From Tetrapyrgos nigripes (Eukaryota > Basidiomycota > Agaricomycetes > Agaricales > Campanellaceae): DNA of 64,000 nt. Below are positions 20,218 to 33,775 of the stretch, one piece after another; position 1 is the stretch's first letter; each line of letters begins with the position of its first letter. A program made the position numbers and the translations under genes. The notes below the pieces were generated by a model that saw only the letters and a list, made by a program, of their open reading frames with translations, made no database searches and was not told the origin of the DNA. The stretch spans positions 186,001-250,000 of the forward strand of contig JAACJM010000055.1 in assembly GCA_013368315.1 (NCBI GenBank). Direction: 5' to 3'.

Positions 20218-22153
20218 TATTACACTCTTCAAATGGATATCGCAGGGCACTGATCTTATAGAAGAGGGGTATCGTCAAGTACGTCCTCAAGCCAATTGTG
20301 TTCTTCTGACGGTCCCCACTTCGCTCATCATTCACGTTCCGCAGAACCGTGGTCGTATATTCAAGGTGCCCAGCATCGATGGCTGGTTCGTCGTCGCCGC
20401 TGGAACAAAGTTGGTCGAAGACATCCGCAAGGCTTCTGAGGACGAGTTGTCCAGTCGAGAGGGTACCTGTGAGGTTATTCGCGGCTACTATACGATGTAT
20501 GCCGATACGGTTTTGGACCCCTATCATGCTGAGGTTATCCGGACGAAACTTACGGGGGATGTTGGGATTCATTTCGATGATTTGCATGAGGAGATTGAGG
20601 ATATTGTTTCAAAGGAGATTCCGTTGACTGAAGGTATGTAGTATACTTGTGTTTCGTTATGTTGGGTCATGCGTTCCGCTGACGCTACTAGATTGGACCG
20701 AGATACGCGCATGGCCAAAGATTATGAGCATTGTTGCTCATACTTCGAATCGATTTTTTGTTGGTTTACCTCTGTGTGAGTGGTTTTACTTGGTGTCTTC
20801 TAATTACCGTGACGTTATAACTGACTGCTATGTCTCTCGACCTCTCTAGCTCGCAATTCTGACTTTCGCCAAGTAAACATCGACTTTACAGCGAGTGTCT
20901 TTAGGAATGCGATAATTCTTCTCCTATTTCTCAAGTTCCTTCTTCCAATTGTTGGCCGTATCTTTACTGGCAGAAGGGTGGCAATGAGGCGAATTAAAAA
21001 ATTTCTCAGGCCGATAATTGAGGAAAGGTTAAGGATGAAAGAGCAATTTGGTGAAGATTGGGCGGATAAACCGGTCAGTACTTACTACTTGGGTCAATAG
21101 CCTCAGAGATATTGCGGATTGTACTGACTCCCACTGGTAGAATGATTTAATCCAATGGTTAATGGATGCTGAAGAGTTCGCACCACTCTCTAAACGCACT
21201 TCTGTGGAGGATCTTTGTGCTCGTGTGCTTGTATCCAACTTTGGGTCTATAAATTCCACCTCGGTGAGTATTCGTAAGTTTCTGAGCTTTTCGTGAGACG
21301 CTAATTCCTTACCGTAGAATGTAGGTCTAACATACCTTGATATAGAGGGAAGAACGCTCATACTCACCTTTTCTCCCAGCTCATCCTTTCAACCCTCTTA
21401 CAACTCGCCGCACATACAGAGTTTGCTGATCCGCTACGCAACGAAGTGGAGAGCGTTGTCAAAAGGGAAGGGTGGACAAAAGACGCACTCGACCAGATGC
21501 GGATGCTGGATAGTTTTGTGAAAGAATCGGCGAGGCTGCAGCCTAGCGGTCCGAGTACAACTTATGTCTTACTCCAAGCGATACTTTGCTGATCACTGAT
21601 TGCAGTGCTGCCTTTCAGAAAGGCGATGAAGGATTTCACTTTTTCAGACGGTACTACTGTACCAGCTGGTAATCTTGTCACTACTGCAGCTTGGTCCATT
21701 CTTAGAGATGAGGTGAGAGTCACTGTGAGGGTACTGCCTGTCACGACACTGTTGTTGATTTGAATGCATTAGGAGCTTTATCCTAACAGGAATGAGTTCA
21801 AACCTTTCCGATTTTCCGAATTGCGAGAAAAGGAAGAAGAGAGTATGAAGCATCAACTGGTCACTGTCAATTCGGAGTGGATGGTTTTTGGACAAGGGAA
21901 GCATGCTTGGTGAGTTTGTTTTACTCGTTTGTTTGCACTTTCCACAGTAACTGAGAGGCTGACTTTCGTGGACAGTCCAGGAAGGTTCTTCGCGTCGACA
22001 GAAATAAAGGCTATTTTGGCTCATGTGGTTCTGCATTATGATGTCAAGCTACCGAATGATTCGAAGGAGACACCTGCCACTTTTAAGAAGCAGATACATA
22101 CTGGACCTAGTCTGGAGGCGACGGTTTTGTGTAGGCAACGAAGGTCTGGTTGA
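20218..22153 (+). pseudogene. Cytochrome P450, tandem copy 3, 5'-truncated
   Basis: Homology to copies 1 and 2 begins abruptly at about 20218, inside exon 2 (ITLFKWISQGT). The membrane anchor, proline-rich hinge and promoter are missing. The nearest ATG (20209) is out of frame with the P450 sequence. Downstream exons remain mostly open: DWTEIRAWPKIMSIVAHTSN, ESARLQPSGP and FGQGKHAC / PGRFFASTEIK are all present, and it ends TVLCRQRRSG. One donor reads gtcagt instead of gtgagt. Without an anchor it is unlikely to make a working microsomal P450, so I call it a truncated pseudogene, although an in-frame internal start is conceivable. Confidence 0.75.
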
Positions 22154-22532
22154 TCGGGTTTTGGCAACTTGTGGGCCGAGTTTGGTCTGAGTAGTTGAGG
22201 ATGGATTCACCGACTCATATTCCATGTGTCACGAATAGCGATGTGCAGTACTGTACAGTGTACTATTAGTATGGACGAGGCAACTCATGACTTGTACATG
22301 TGATCGATCGACCTTCGAGTGAAATTCCAGTCAGTGCAATTTGGTTCCGAGACCCTTCTTGCTTTCCGACTCCCATCATCGGTCTCAGTGTAAGACAACA
22401 TTCCGAGGTGCGCTTCACGTTCTCTGGTGCTGTGTTACTGACTTTTGGTTGCTCTCTCGTCCCTCAGGTTGACTGTCAGTCTTACACTCGAGGATCACTG
22501 GTGCTAGGAATGTCGGCTTCCCTTCCGAATAC
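22154..22532. other. Spacer P450-3 - tRNA-Ala
   Basis: 379 bases with no conserved frame. The early part is the degraded 3' flank of the P450 repeat. The rest is unremarkable. Confidence 0.5.
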
Positions 22533-22619
22533 GGGCACATGGTGTAGTTGGTTATCACATCCGCTTAGCAACTTTCGTTGATTTGCGGGGGGTGCTGGGT
22601 TCAATTCCCAGTGTGTCCA
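22533..22619 (+). tRNA. tRNA-Ala (anticodon AGC) with a 13-nt intron
   Basis: The acceptor stem GGGCACA pairs with TGTGTCC (one G-U) with discriminator A. The D arm is GTG...CAC with loop TAGTTGGTTAT, which doubles as the A box. The anticodon stem TCCGC pairs with GCGGG. The loop TTAGCA has anticodon AGC followed, after position 37, by a 13-nt intron (actttcgttgatt) and then T. The variable loop is GGGTG. The T arm is CTGGG TTCAATT CCCAG, with B box GGTTCAATTCC. All stems pair. A TTTT tract lies about 30 bases downstream as a candidate Pol III terminator. CCA is not encoded, as expected in eukaryotes. Confidence 0.92.
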
Positions 22620-22825
22620 TGACTTCCTACTCGAAGGCGGTTCTTTTGCGTCGCTGTTTTACTTTGCTTTCGTCGGTGTTTTTGACGTTGATTGAAGATG
22701 TTCTACTGTAGACATTTTATTCTTGTAACAATCTGGGTTTTTTGTTAAATATGAAATATCAGAAATCCTTAGCGGTGAAGTCAGCTGTTAGTCTTCTACC
22801 GTAAGGTTTGAAGCAGATTTTTTTT

Positions 22826-22880
22826 ACATCTACAGGAGGTTTCAGAAGTCTACAGGTGGAGTCTACAGGTGGTGGACGGA
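22826..22880. repeat. Short TCTACAGG repeats
   Basis: The motif tctacagg(a/t)gg occurs three times within about 45 bases upstream of actin. This is a minor local repeat of unknown meaning. Confidence 0.5.
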
Positions 22881-23102
22881 GAGCCCCGCATGCGGCAGCC
22901 ACGATCCACCGATTTACCAAATATGGGATCTGCCGGCCCTAAATAAATCGGATAAGCGACCATCAACGGTGTCTTGCCCTCTGCCCAACCACATCGCAGG
23001 AGCATTTCTAGGTGAGCTCGCTGTTGCTGTCGACGTTGACCAGGGCTGACTGTCTCTTCATCATACCTCGTCATTCTACTGCGCATCGCATCGCCTTGAT
23101 CA

Positions 23103-23110
23103 TATATAAA
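23103..23110 (+). promoter_or_regulatory. Candidate TATA box of the actin gene
   Basis: TATATAAA lies 87 bases before the actin start codon, with a pyrimidine-rich stretch between, a common arrangement for strongly expressed fungal genes. Confidence 0.5.
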
Positions 23111-23196
23111 CTCTCCTTACATAAAATCAGGCTCTTATCCATCAACCACCATCTTCTGACTTTTCATCTTTTTCATTTCACGAATAATCTACTACT

Positions 23197-24779
<1,583 letters not shown>

Positions 24780-25062
24780 GCATAACCGCGGTCTGGGGTG
24801 GAGGTACTTGGGTGCCGGTTGTCGTTGTCGCTGCCTTTCTTCGTCGTGGTGGTTTAGTTTTCTACAAAATTTCGCGACGTTGAAACGTCGGGACGTCCAC
24901 TGTCTCTGTTCTCGTTTGTGTAGTAGAATGATATTTGACGTAGGAAGAAATTGTATGAATTGGAATGAAAGGAAACGTTTTTCTATACATCTTTTTTTCT
25001 CTCTTCTTTCTTACAGACTCATACTCTTTTTCTTTTGTTCTAGTACCGTACCTTTACGTTTC

Positions 25063-25620
25063 CTAACGAATGGATTGATAAGTAGAAGATTTCTCCTCAG
25101 AGGTTGTGAGGAAGAAGCCAGCGTCGTTGACGTGAGGAATTGCCTTTTGTGGTATCACACCATCTGTTGCAGAACCATGATGCGCTGCGCCTGTGTAAAG
25201 TACTCTGCCTTTCCATTTTGTTCCATCCACATCTACAACGCCGAGTTGACCTCGAAACTTTTCGGGCATGACATCCCTATGGATACTTGATGGAAATTGA
25301 GCTTAGAGCGCTCCCTTCAGACGCGAGAACTCGGAGAGCGGAAACGATGGAATCCCAATCATAGACACCGGGATTAGAGAAAGGCAACACTAGAGCAACA
25401 CTCTGTGTAGCGCCGCCACTGTCAATCTCTCCTAGTTTCTATGGATCCGGACTCACCTGGGACTTTCCGTGGAACTGCCAAATATCTGATTGTCGGCGGA
25501 AGACACAGCATCAGCAAATCCCTTCCCCGCCAAGCCCAATGCCCATGCAAATCTGTCAATCCATCCAATGATCCATGATGATGGAGTTCAACTGTCCATC
25601 GTTGGTCCAACAACGCCGTA
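25063..25620 (-). pseudogene. Possible decayed gene convergent with actin
   Basis: The minus strand has three open stretches in different frames that read like protein. One is IDRFAWALGLAGKGFADAVS at about 25480-25560. A second, about 25285-25420, reads SVALVLPFSNPGVYDWDSIV, then SALRVLASEGS. The third is a 68-residue frame at 25063-25269 starting MPEKFRGQLGVVDVDGTKWK. A GT donor at about 25460 could join the first to the second, but an in-frame stop separates the second from the third. I recognise no family. A frameshifted pseudogene is the simplest reading. Chance open frames are possible. Confidence 0.3.
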
Positions 25621-26590
25621 GGACGATAGCTTTTTTCAGAAACGTTTCAACCAGGAACCCGAGAGTCTTGCTCGTAGCGCAAGCTTGAGAATCAGAGGTA
25701 TGTCTTTGCACTGTGATACTAGGCAGCAGACAGACTAATGTTACAAATTACATGCTGCAGATGTCGATGATTGATTTCAGAGGAACCTGTACAGCGCACA
25801 TTTTATTGAAAACCGAGGACGAACATATGCATCCAATCCATTGCTTTGGGGAAATGATGGTCCATGATTTGCGTTCCTGGTCGTAGACTCGGATTGTCTA
25901 TAGCAGCAACCGGAGGTAACGGGCAGCAGCTTGAAGCAACCCCGCTGTTTACCGGTACCTCCTGCATCAGTCCTCCGAGTCAAGGACAAGGAAAGACCCA
26001 ATGGTCTGAGTAGGATGGAGTACATATTGCACGAAGAAGCTTTGGTTTAGCAAAAGAAAGAAAGCTGGTCCTCTGCTCTGTATGTATCGACATTTATCCT
26101 TTTATCCTGAGAGTACATACTTGGATGTTGATGCACAGCTTGCCACTTTGCGTTTTCAGGACCTATGTAACACCAACATACATAGGTTGGCTGTTTCACC
26201 TTCCAGGCAACCCCGGACATATATTATTGCCATGTGTCGCTGCAGGTCGCTACCAACAAAATTATGTCGGTGCCATCAGCCCTGTTGACTCCTGTTGAGC
26301 GTCTTTACAATTTGCCATATGGATGCGAATATATTATTTGGAATTCCACTCATTAACCCCTTGATGGTCATCGTATATAAGAAAACGCCTATGCAAGTCA
26401 GCATTTCTTCCCCATTCCCATCCCTTTTCTTGCCTGGGTCCCCCCCTTCGTTTCGGTCTTTACTTCGTCTTTCGTTCCTCTTCGCTCTTTTGCCCAGGTG
26501 GCTCTTTTTATTGTTATTATTATTTGAACACTCGATTTCTTGGTCTGGTAAAAAACTCCAAGTTTTAGCAAAACCAAAGAAACAAACACC
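25621..26590. other. Intergenic region upstream of the secreted-protein gene
   Basis: About 970 bases without a supported gene. An 82-codon minus-strand frame (25777-26025) is not convincing. The final 200 bases are pyrimidine-rich (CT blocks around 26400-26520) and contain a candidate TATA at 26374-26381, consistent with a fungal promoter. Confidence 0.5.
26374..26381 (+). promoter_or_regulatory. Candidate TATA box for the secreted-protein gene at 26591
   Basis: TATATAAG lies 217 bases before the start codon, followed by a CT-rich tract typical of fungal core promoters. Confidence 0.4.
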
Positions 26591-28826
26591 ATGCCGCTCT
26601 CTACCTCTACACGCATCGCTCTTTTGTCGATATTCACGAGTGCCGCATATGGCTTCACGAATGACTGGACCCAGCCTTGTTTTGATGGGCAATGTGCTTA
26701 TAGCACGGATTTGGGGTCTTTTAAGATTGTAAGTACAGTCTCTTCTGTTTTCTTCTAGTGGACCTAGTGTTGATTAACGCGTTTTGATATCGTTATAGTG
26801 GGGATCTCCCGACGCCATCACTGATATCACCACCGTTGCAGGATGGGAAATCCTCAATTGTGACCCAGACGCGTTAACTCAGGATATCAGACTCGTTTGC
26901 ACCAACCCTTCAGGTTGTCAGCACTTTTACTCAGCTTCGGGACCAGTTGGGAAGCTTGTCCGTTTACCGAACAATGTAGGGCGCAAAACGTCGACTTTTT
27001 TTTTGTTTGAAGGCCCTGACGTTTTCTTCTTGTTCTTGTTCTTTTTTGTTTCCAGTGTGGAGGAAGTGCCTTTGCTCGTATCTCTCGTAATTGGGTACAT
27101 GCAGACCAGTCTTTACCCTCCGACCTTCAGAAGACTCTTCGTCGTCGTGATGGCACCACACCAGACGTACAAGGGTTAGCGTTGGACACCGACTTTGCAG
27201 CTGTCGACCCTGCGCAGAATGGGAATGTGTCTATTGCGATTGAGGGTTCTAATGTACCCGGCGCAGCTGGAGATGCTACTGTCACTCCTCCGCCTTCTCG
27301 TAGAAGCCGGTTGAGGAGAAGGGGATTCTTGAAGGATATCTTTAATAGTGAGTCTTTTTATTATTATTATGGTGTCATTGTGAACATTTGTCTCTAACGA
27401 ATTGTGTTTCTCTCAATACCTACTATCTCTTCACAGAATTCAACACATTCGACAAAGATGTCACTCAAGACCTTCCTCCCGTTGATGTAGACCAAACCTT
27501 CCCTATCTTTGACAACAAAATCTCGTGTCCCGCCAATGGTGACATTCCGGCTTTCGACGCTGGGATTAAAGCAGATGTCGTAGCCAAAGCCCATGCAGTC
27601 ATTACTCTCGGAATGGGTGCTCATGGAACGATTGTTCCTCCCAAGCTTGATGAGTTTGGTGTCTTCCTCGGTTAGTGATTTATTTCTACGGACGTATTGG
27701 GCTGGGGAGCTCAAGCTATATGATTTTCTTCTTTCCCCGTGCTCCCCGTGCTTTTAGGTCTCAACGCCGATTTGCAAGGCACGTTGGAATTAGTAGGCTC
27801 TGCATCTGGAACTGCGGATTCTGGCAAGATTTCTTTATTCCAGGTTGGGATTCCTGGACTTGATTTCCCTGGGTGAGTCTTTTCCCAGTCATACATTGGC
27901 AAGTTCCATCACAGCTGATCATTTATATCCTTACGTTCCTTAGAATCCTGACTATTGGTCCTACCTTCAAAATTGACGCTCAAGCCACTGCCAACCTCGA
28001 CCTCGACGCTAATTTGAGCGTTGACCTTGCATATCATGTTGATAATGCCAAACTCTTCTTCCCTCCCTCATCTGATGCTCTTGCGTCAAATGGCGGTTTT
28101 AGCCCACTTGATAGTCGTGCGTAACTTATACCTTCCAAGGCGTGTTTTTTCTTTGGATGCAGAACTGACCTGGCTTCTTTCTACTCTCTCTAGCCCTCAA
28201 ACTCTCCGTCAGCCCCGACGTCAACTCTTCAGCAACCGTGGCAGCTCATCTTATTCCCACCATTGACCTTGGAGTAAACGCTCTCGGAGGCATCGCCGAA
28301 GCGACAGTATTCCTCAACCTGGACGCCAGCGTCTCAAGCACCCTTTCCTTAAACGCCGGTGCTGACGCTGCTATCGACACCGATGGTCAAAAAAGCGCTT
28401 CAGCAGACGTGAACGGGTGCTTCGGTGTGGATGCCGGCTTCGATGTCAATGCTGGAGCCGATGGGTCGTTCTTTGGGCTGTTTGATAAGAATACGCAGGT
28501 TAACTTGTTTTCGAAGAAGTTTGAGCTGTTCAAGGTGTGTTTGGTTTTTTTTTTTTTTTTTGGTAAAGCTGGGCTTTCTGGTTTGCTGATTTGAGTGACT
28601 TACTCTAGAAATGCTTTGGCGCAAGTACATCTGCTAGGAGAGACCTCGAGAGCCGCTCAGTTTTCCAAGCCTTTGAGAAGCGTGATCTTGCTTGCCCCGC
28701 CCTTGACCCTGCAAATCTCGTTTCCGTTGCCGAGGAAGCTATTCCAGCGTCGAGGTGAGTATACATAATTGAGTTGCTTTATTGTGTGTGATGTTTAATT
28801 ATCCCTCTAGCATTACCTCACTATGA
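26591..28826 (+). CDS. Secreted DUF7223-like protein A
   Basis: A multi-exon gene whose product starts MPLSTSTRIALLSIFTSAAY GFTNDW, a clear signal peptide of about 20 residues. The mature N-terminus is TNDWTQPCFDGQCAYSTD. Further exons give WGSPDAITDITTVAGWEILN, an Arg-rich segment (RRSRLRRRG, perhaps a dibasic processing site), then a long beta-rich domain (VDLAYHVDNAKLFFPP, ATVAAHLIPTIDLGVNALGG, CFGVDAGFDVNAGADGSFFG, FDKNTQVNLFSKKFELFK). The last exon ends PASSITSL with TGA at 28824-28826. The architecture fits the basidiomycete secreted family annotated DUF7223 (name from memory); function unknown. A paralogue lies inverted at 33776-36329. Confidence 0.75.
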
Positions 28827-29178
28827 GTAGGATGACTGGGTGGGAATGGACTTTTTACCTACTACCCCATCTTTGATGATACCACTTCTTCACAACACTT
28901 AAATTTGTATTGGGTCTATTGGGTTAAGCTATTTGTTATTTTATTCGTACAGAAGGGGTGTCTGTCAGCCAAGAAAAGCTATGTATAATGATGAGCCACT
29001 TGAAATGTGCGTGAAAAGCCTAAAGGCACCCAATCGAGACCAATTAAGCCACGACACGTGTGCTCAGCGGGCACCCACAGCGACTCCTCTTCCAGAATAT
29101 TTCACGAACAGATACGAAATCCCTACAGCTAATCTATTCTAATATCGACCTTTTGAAACCCTCTTTCACTGCAAAGTG
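28827..29178. other. Spacer between secreted protein A and the oxysterol-binding protein gene
   Basis: 352 bases containing the 3' end of gene A and the promoter of the ORP gene. No other feature seen. Confidence 0.5.
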
Positions 29179-32100
29179 ATGTCTTCGTCGACATCTTCCA
29201 AGCCTTCCTCAACCACTGCTGCGGACACCACTGGTGAGTTTACCATGGTCTCTTGGCCAAGCATCCCTAGAGCTCACCATATTTTCAGGCATCGCTGAAT
29301 CTCTATATCAAGTCAAGCTCCTTTCTGCTCTTCGAAGTGGTTAGTGAACAACTCTTGATGTTGTTCTATTGCTGATATATATCGACAATAGGCGACCCCG
29401 CTCTTATTCATCCGTTCTTGACGGAAATTGGAAAGGATAGACGCAAGTCTGTGCAAGGAAAGGAAAACATTGATACTGGTGCTGCTGCTTTGCATCTAGC
29501 GATTCGTTGTGGTTCTGGTGCGTCACTTTCATACGTTTAATCTATCTCACAGTCTAATCACATCTCGATAGTCGACACCGTACGCTTACTCCTATCACAT
29601 CGTGCTATCTCTCCCAACGGTATTCACCCTCCCGGTTCTGGAACAACCGCTCTGCATCTTGCAGCATCGCTTGGTCGTGCTGATGTGGTCAACTTATTAT
29701 TGGAACAAGAGAACATCAACGATGCCCTACGTGATTCGCAAGGTCGTTCCTGTAAGGACGTTGCCAAAAGCAAAGATGTCATCCGTGCTATTGAAGGTTA
29801 GCAAGTCTCCTTCAATTTAGCTTCTGTGTCTAAAGCCAAATCTCTTACAGATTCCCGGGCCTTCCTAAACGCCTCATATCGGTCCCTCCTTCACAGCTAC
29901 ATCATGTCCCCCTCTTCTTCACCCCCCTCTTCGGTTCTCCTTGCACTTTTAGAATCCCCAAGGGTTCGTTTCGTGAATCTGTCATATCTTGATGATGACC
30001 ACGGGACCTCTCTCCTACACGAAGCTGCAAAACGAAAGGACCTCAGACTCATAGAGCTGGCTGTACGTGCAGGAGCAGATGTATTTGTTAGAGATAGACG
30101 TGGCAAGATGGCATATGATGGGACTGGAAAGGATGATCGTGTCAGGGTCTTTTTGAGGCAATGTGAGTGCACTTTTAAAACTCTTGCACGTTTACTCATT
30201 TCTCCCCAGTTGCAAACCAGGACACAACACTGATACAGAATACTGCACCATCTAGTGAACCACCACCCACTCTCAAAGGATACCTCAACAAATACACGAA
30301 TGTCGCCAAGGGTTATAACACGCGTTGGTTCGTTCTCAAGAATGGCATATTATCATGTTCGTTGTCTTCATGCACTATAATCTTCTTGTATGCTCATGAT
30401 CAAACTTAGACTACCGCCACCAAGAAGACGAAACCGTTGCCAGTCGTGGCTCTATCTCCATGAAGACCGCTATCCTTAAAACTTCTGCTCAAGGTGACCG
30501 GCTGCGTTTCGAAGTCCACTCAACGCCCTCACGAGGACACCAGTCCGTCCAGAAGTGGTATATGAAGGCAAATCACCCTGTCGAAGCGTCCAGATGGACA
30601 CAAGCCATTAACAAAAGCATCGAGTGGTACAAACGGGAAGGAGCCAGTCCAGGGAGTTCCATGAATGGTACTGAGGAGAGCGCTGGTGCCTCACGTGCTA
30701 GCGGGGAGAGCGAATCGGCTTCAGGACATGGATACGCCTCGTCATCTGGAAATGGTGGACTTTCAATGACGCCGAGCAAGAACTCGACTATGTCCTTACC
30801 TTCCTTGCATTCTGCGAGGGACAGTATCTCTGCTCTTTCAACTCTTTCAATCAAGCGCAAGAGCAAGCAGATGGCTTCCAGCAGCACCCAAGATTCCCTG
30901 GGCAGCTCATACGTCGTGTATGATGGCAATGACGATGGTGTCAGTGGTGCCACTCCCAAGTTGGATAGCGATGTCGGAGAAGAGCCTGACGATGGGAACG
31001 CTGCTGATGAAGAGGCTGAAGAAGATGATGCCTCGTATTCTTCCATCGACGATGCCAAGAGCACTTCTATCCCTCATCATGACTCCTTTGACCTCCACGG
31101 GAATTCAATGGCTGCGCAGATGGAGCTGACGACGCAGTTGTTGGCGAATACAACGGCGGAAATGAACGGAGAGCTTAAAGCAGCGTTGAAAGAGTCATTT
31201 TCCATGGTTCAGGGCATGATGAACGAGTATATCCAAATGTCAAAGGACAGAGATACATGGTATCGGAAGCGACTAAAGGTGGAGAAGCAGAGGCAGAAAG
31301 CATGGGAAGAAAGTTTGGCTGTCGTTGTCAAGGAGGGTGAAAATTTGGAGAGTGAACTCAGGGTGAGAAGTAGGAAAAGGGGAAGCAGATTTTTCGATGA
31401 AGGTTCATCTTTCCGACCTTATGAAGGTAGTTCGACGTTGAGAGGCAAACGCCCTTCGATGATTGCCTCTCGGTCGCCTCCTGTCGTGGAAGAATCTGAT
31501 TTGAAGACTCCAATGCCTTTAGAAGATTTCTTTAAGACTCCAACTGCTCAATCCCCTGTAGATGGCCTTCCTCTTACCGCGCGTCCTCCTACGCTTCCAC
31601 AGGATCCTCAAATTCTCAATGACCCCGTCTTGGTTGGTTCTCCTCCTCCCCTTGACCTGGAAGACGAAGGCGATACAGACGAAGAAGACGAATTTTTCGA
31701 TGCCATCGAGTCGAATACGCTCCCCAACTTGATAGTTCCGGAGCAACTAACGAGCCCGTCTCATGAGATGACAGTTCCCTCGGATATGACGCCACCATAT
31801 GTTGGATATAAAACGTTGAGGGATAGGCTTCACATTGCGGCTGAGCGACCTGCTACGAGTCTTTGGTCTGTGTTGAAGCATAGTATTGGGAAGGACCTCA
31901 CGAGGATCAGTTTTCCGGTCTTCTTTAATGAGCCGACGAGTATGCTGCAGCGTATGGTGAGCAGTCGTTTTTTTCTGAGGTTTATACAAGTTGTATTGAC
32001 TTTTTTCTTTTTCTTTTCCTTTCAGGCCGAAGATATGGAGTTTTCGGAATGTCGTATGTGATGTTTCTTCCTTGTTCCTCATTTCAATAGCTCACCTTGC

Positions 32101-33444
32101 TTCATAGTTGACGTAGCTGCTCGTGAAAAGGATCCACATCGCCGTATAGCGTTTGTCGCGGCCTTTGCCATGTCAAACTACTCTTCCACCATTGGACGTA
32201 TAGCAAAACCTTTCAACCCTATGCTGGTAAGGGTAGATGTTTCTTAAAAAAATTTACGCCGTGCTCATCCTATGTCGTCTGCAGAGTGAAACATTTGAAT
32301 ACGTTCGTTTCGACAAAGAGTATCGATATGTCTCGGAACAAGTCAGTCACCATCCTCCTATATCTGCTTGTTGGGCGGAATCTCCTCTATGGCATTACTT
32401 TGGAGAGGTGTGTACACTTGCCCACTTTTGCCTCTCATTGCAGTATTAACTTTCCCCATCAGGTTGATGCCCAGAACAAATTTATGGGTAAATCCTTTGA
32501 AATCCGGCCGACTGGTGTCGCTCATGCCGAGCTCGTGATACCACAAGAATTGGGCCCGGATTATCCCAAAGCTGCTGGAAGGTTTGCAGAGGGTAAAGTC
32601 CTCGAGCATTATACTTGGAAAAAGGTCACCACAAACGTCTCGGGTTTTATTCTTGGTTCACCTACCATTGATCATTATGGTGATATGACTGTGAGTGCTA
32701 CAATGCGAGTTCTTTCCGCACACCTTAACTGACTTGTAATCGCTACAGATCACAAATCACCGAACGGGAGATGTATGTGTGTTGTCGTTCAAGCCCAGAG
32801 GATGGAGAGGGAAGGATGCGTTTGAGATCTCTGGACATGTCAGGGATGCCAATGGCAATGTCACTTATGAAATTGCAGGACGTTGGAACTCTCAGCTCGT
32901 TGCGCGAAAAATCGGTTCCGGCATTGGGGCCCTCCACCCAGACGTTTCCGTCAACTCGCCCCCTTCCTCTCCGACATCCACTCAGGAATACATCCTACTT
33001 TGGCGAAACTCCAAGAAACCTGCCGGTTCTCCATTCAACCTCACACCCTTTGCTTTGACGCTAAACGATTGCCCGAAAGACACACTCAAACCCTACCTGT
33101 GTCCTACCGACTGTCGTTTAAGACCTGACCAGCGTGCTTTCGAGCTAGGTTATTACGAGCTCGCGAATGATTTGAAGCAGGGGCAGGAGGAGAAACAACG
33201 ATCGATAAGAAAGGCAAGAGAGGAACGCAAGTTGCCTCCTCATCGACCTAGGTGGTTCACTGCAGAGACTGATGGTGATACTGGTGAACGAGTTTGGACA
33301 CCATCGAGGGTAGATGGTGGTACTCTTGAATATTGGAAGGAACGGGAGAGGGTTTGGCAAGAGAAGCAGGAAGGACATGATGGTTCAGCCCGTTGGAAAG
33401 ACGTGGATCCTATCTTTATTGATGAACCAGATATTATACAGTAA
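29179..33444 (+). CDS. Ankyrin-PH-ORD oxysterol-binding protein (OSH1/ORP-like)
   Basis: Exons in order encode [19 protein letters not shown], ankyrin repeats ([33 protein letters not shown] and [20 protein letters not shown]), a PH domain ([20 protein letters not shown] then [11 protein letters not shown]), and a long serine/acidic linker. A textbook FFAT motif, EFFDAIE, lies at 31690-31710. A C-terminal ORD follows with the ORP fingerprint EQVSHHPP at 32336-32359 and the end [11 protein letters not shown]. Ankyrin + PH + FFAT + ORD is the layout of yeast Osh1/Osh2. Such proteins bridge ER (VAP binding through FFAT) and phosphoinositide-bearing membranes (PH) and exchange sterol or PI4P. Several 50-60-nt introns interrupt it. 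The frame looks intact. Confidence 0.9.
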
Positions 33445-33775
33445 ATTGGAATTTTTGTACTCGTGTAGTTACCATACTAGTCACAGTTAGATTGCGTTCG
33501 CTGTTGTATACTGTACGTAGAATCTGCTGGATATTGCGCAAAGATATAACACGGATTTTTCTTCAATTAGCTCAAGGCTCTGGCGTGGTTACTACATATT
33601 GCCTCCTTATAAGGAAGTTGCGATCTGGCAGTTCGATACGTTTAAAAGATGTCCTTTGCCTCCTTTAAAAGACTCTCATATTAGTTACATACATATATAC
33701 GCAAATAATGTACATAAATAAGTACACCCTTGATTAGTACTCGTTACAGATCTGGCAGTTTTACGACGTCGTTAA
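33445..33775. other. Convergent spacer between ORP gene and secreted protein B
   Basis: 331 bases between two converging stop codons. AT-rich, with small palindromes (tccttataagga). Presumably both 3' UTRs. Confidence 0.5.

Noticed and set aside
15246..22153. Secondary-metabolite gene cluster around the P450s
   Set aside because: Neighbours are MRH4, a tRNA and actin; no terpene synthase, PKS, NRPS, transporter or cluster regulator is present.
26276..26692. 138-codon minus-strand frame at the start of secreted protein A
   Set aside because: Antisense to a CT-rich promoter and the signal-peptide exon; lysine/glutamate-rich composition reflects the CT tract.
28546..28561. Poly-T run as a possible retroposon tail or terminator
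   Set aside because: It lies inside a short intron of secreted protein A and has no target duplication or adjoining retroposed sequence.
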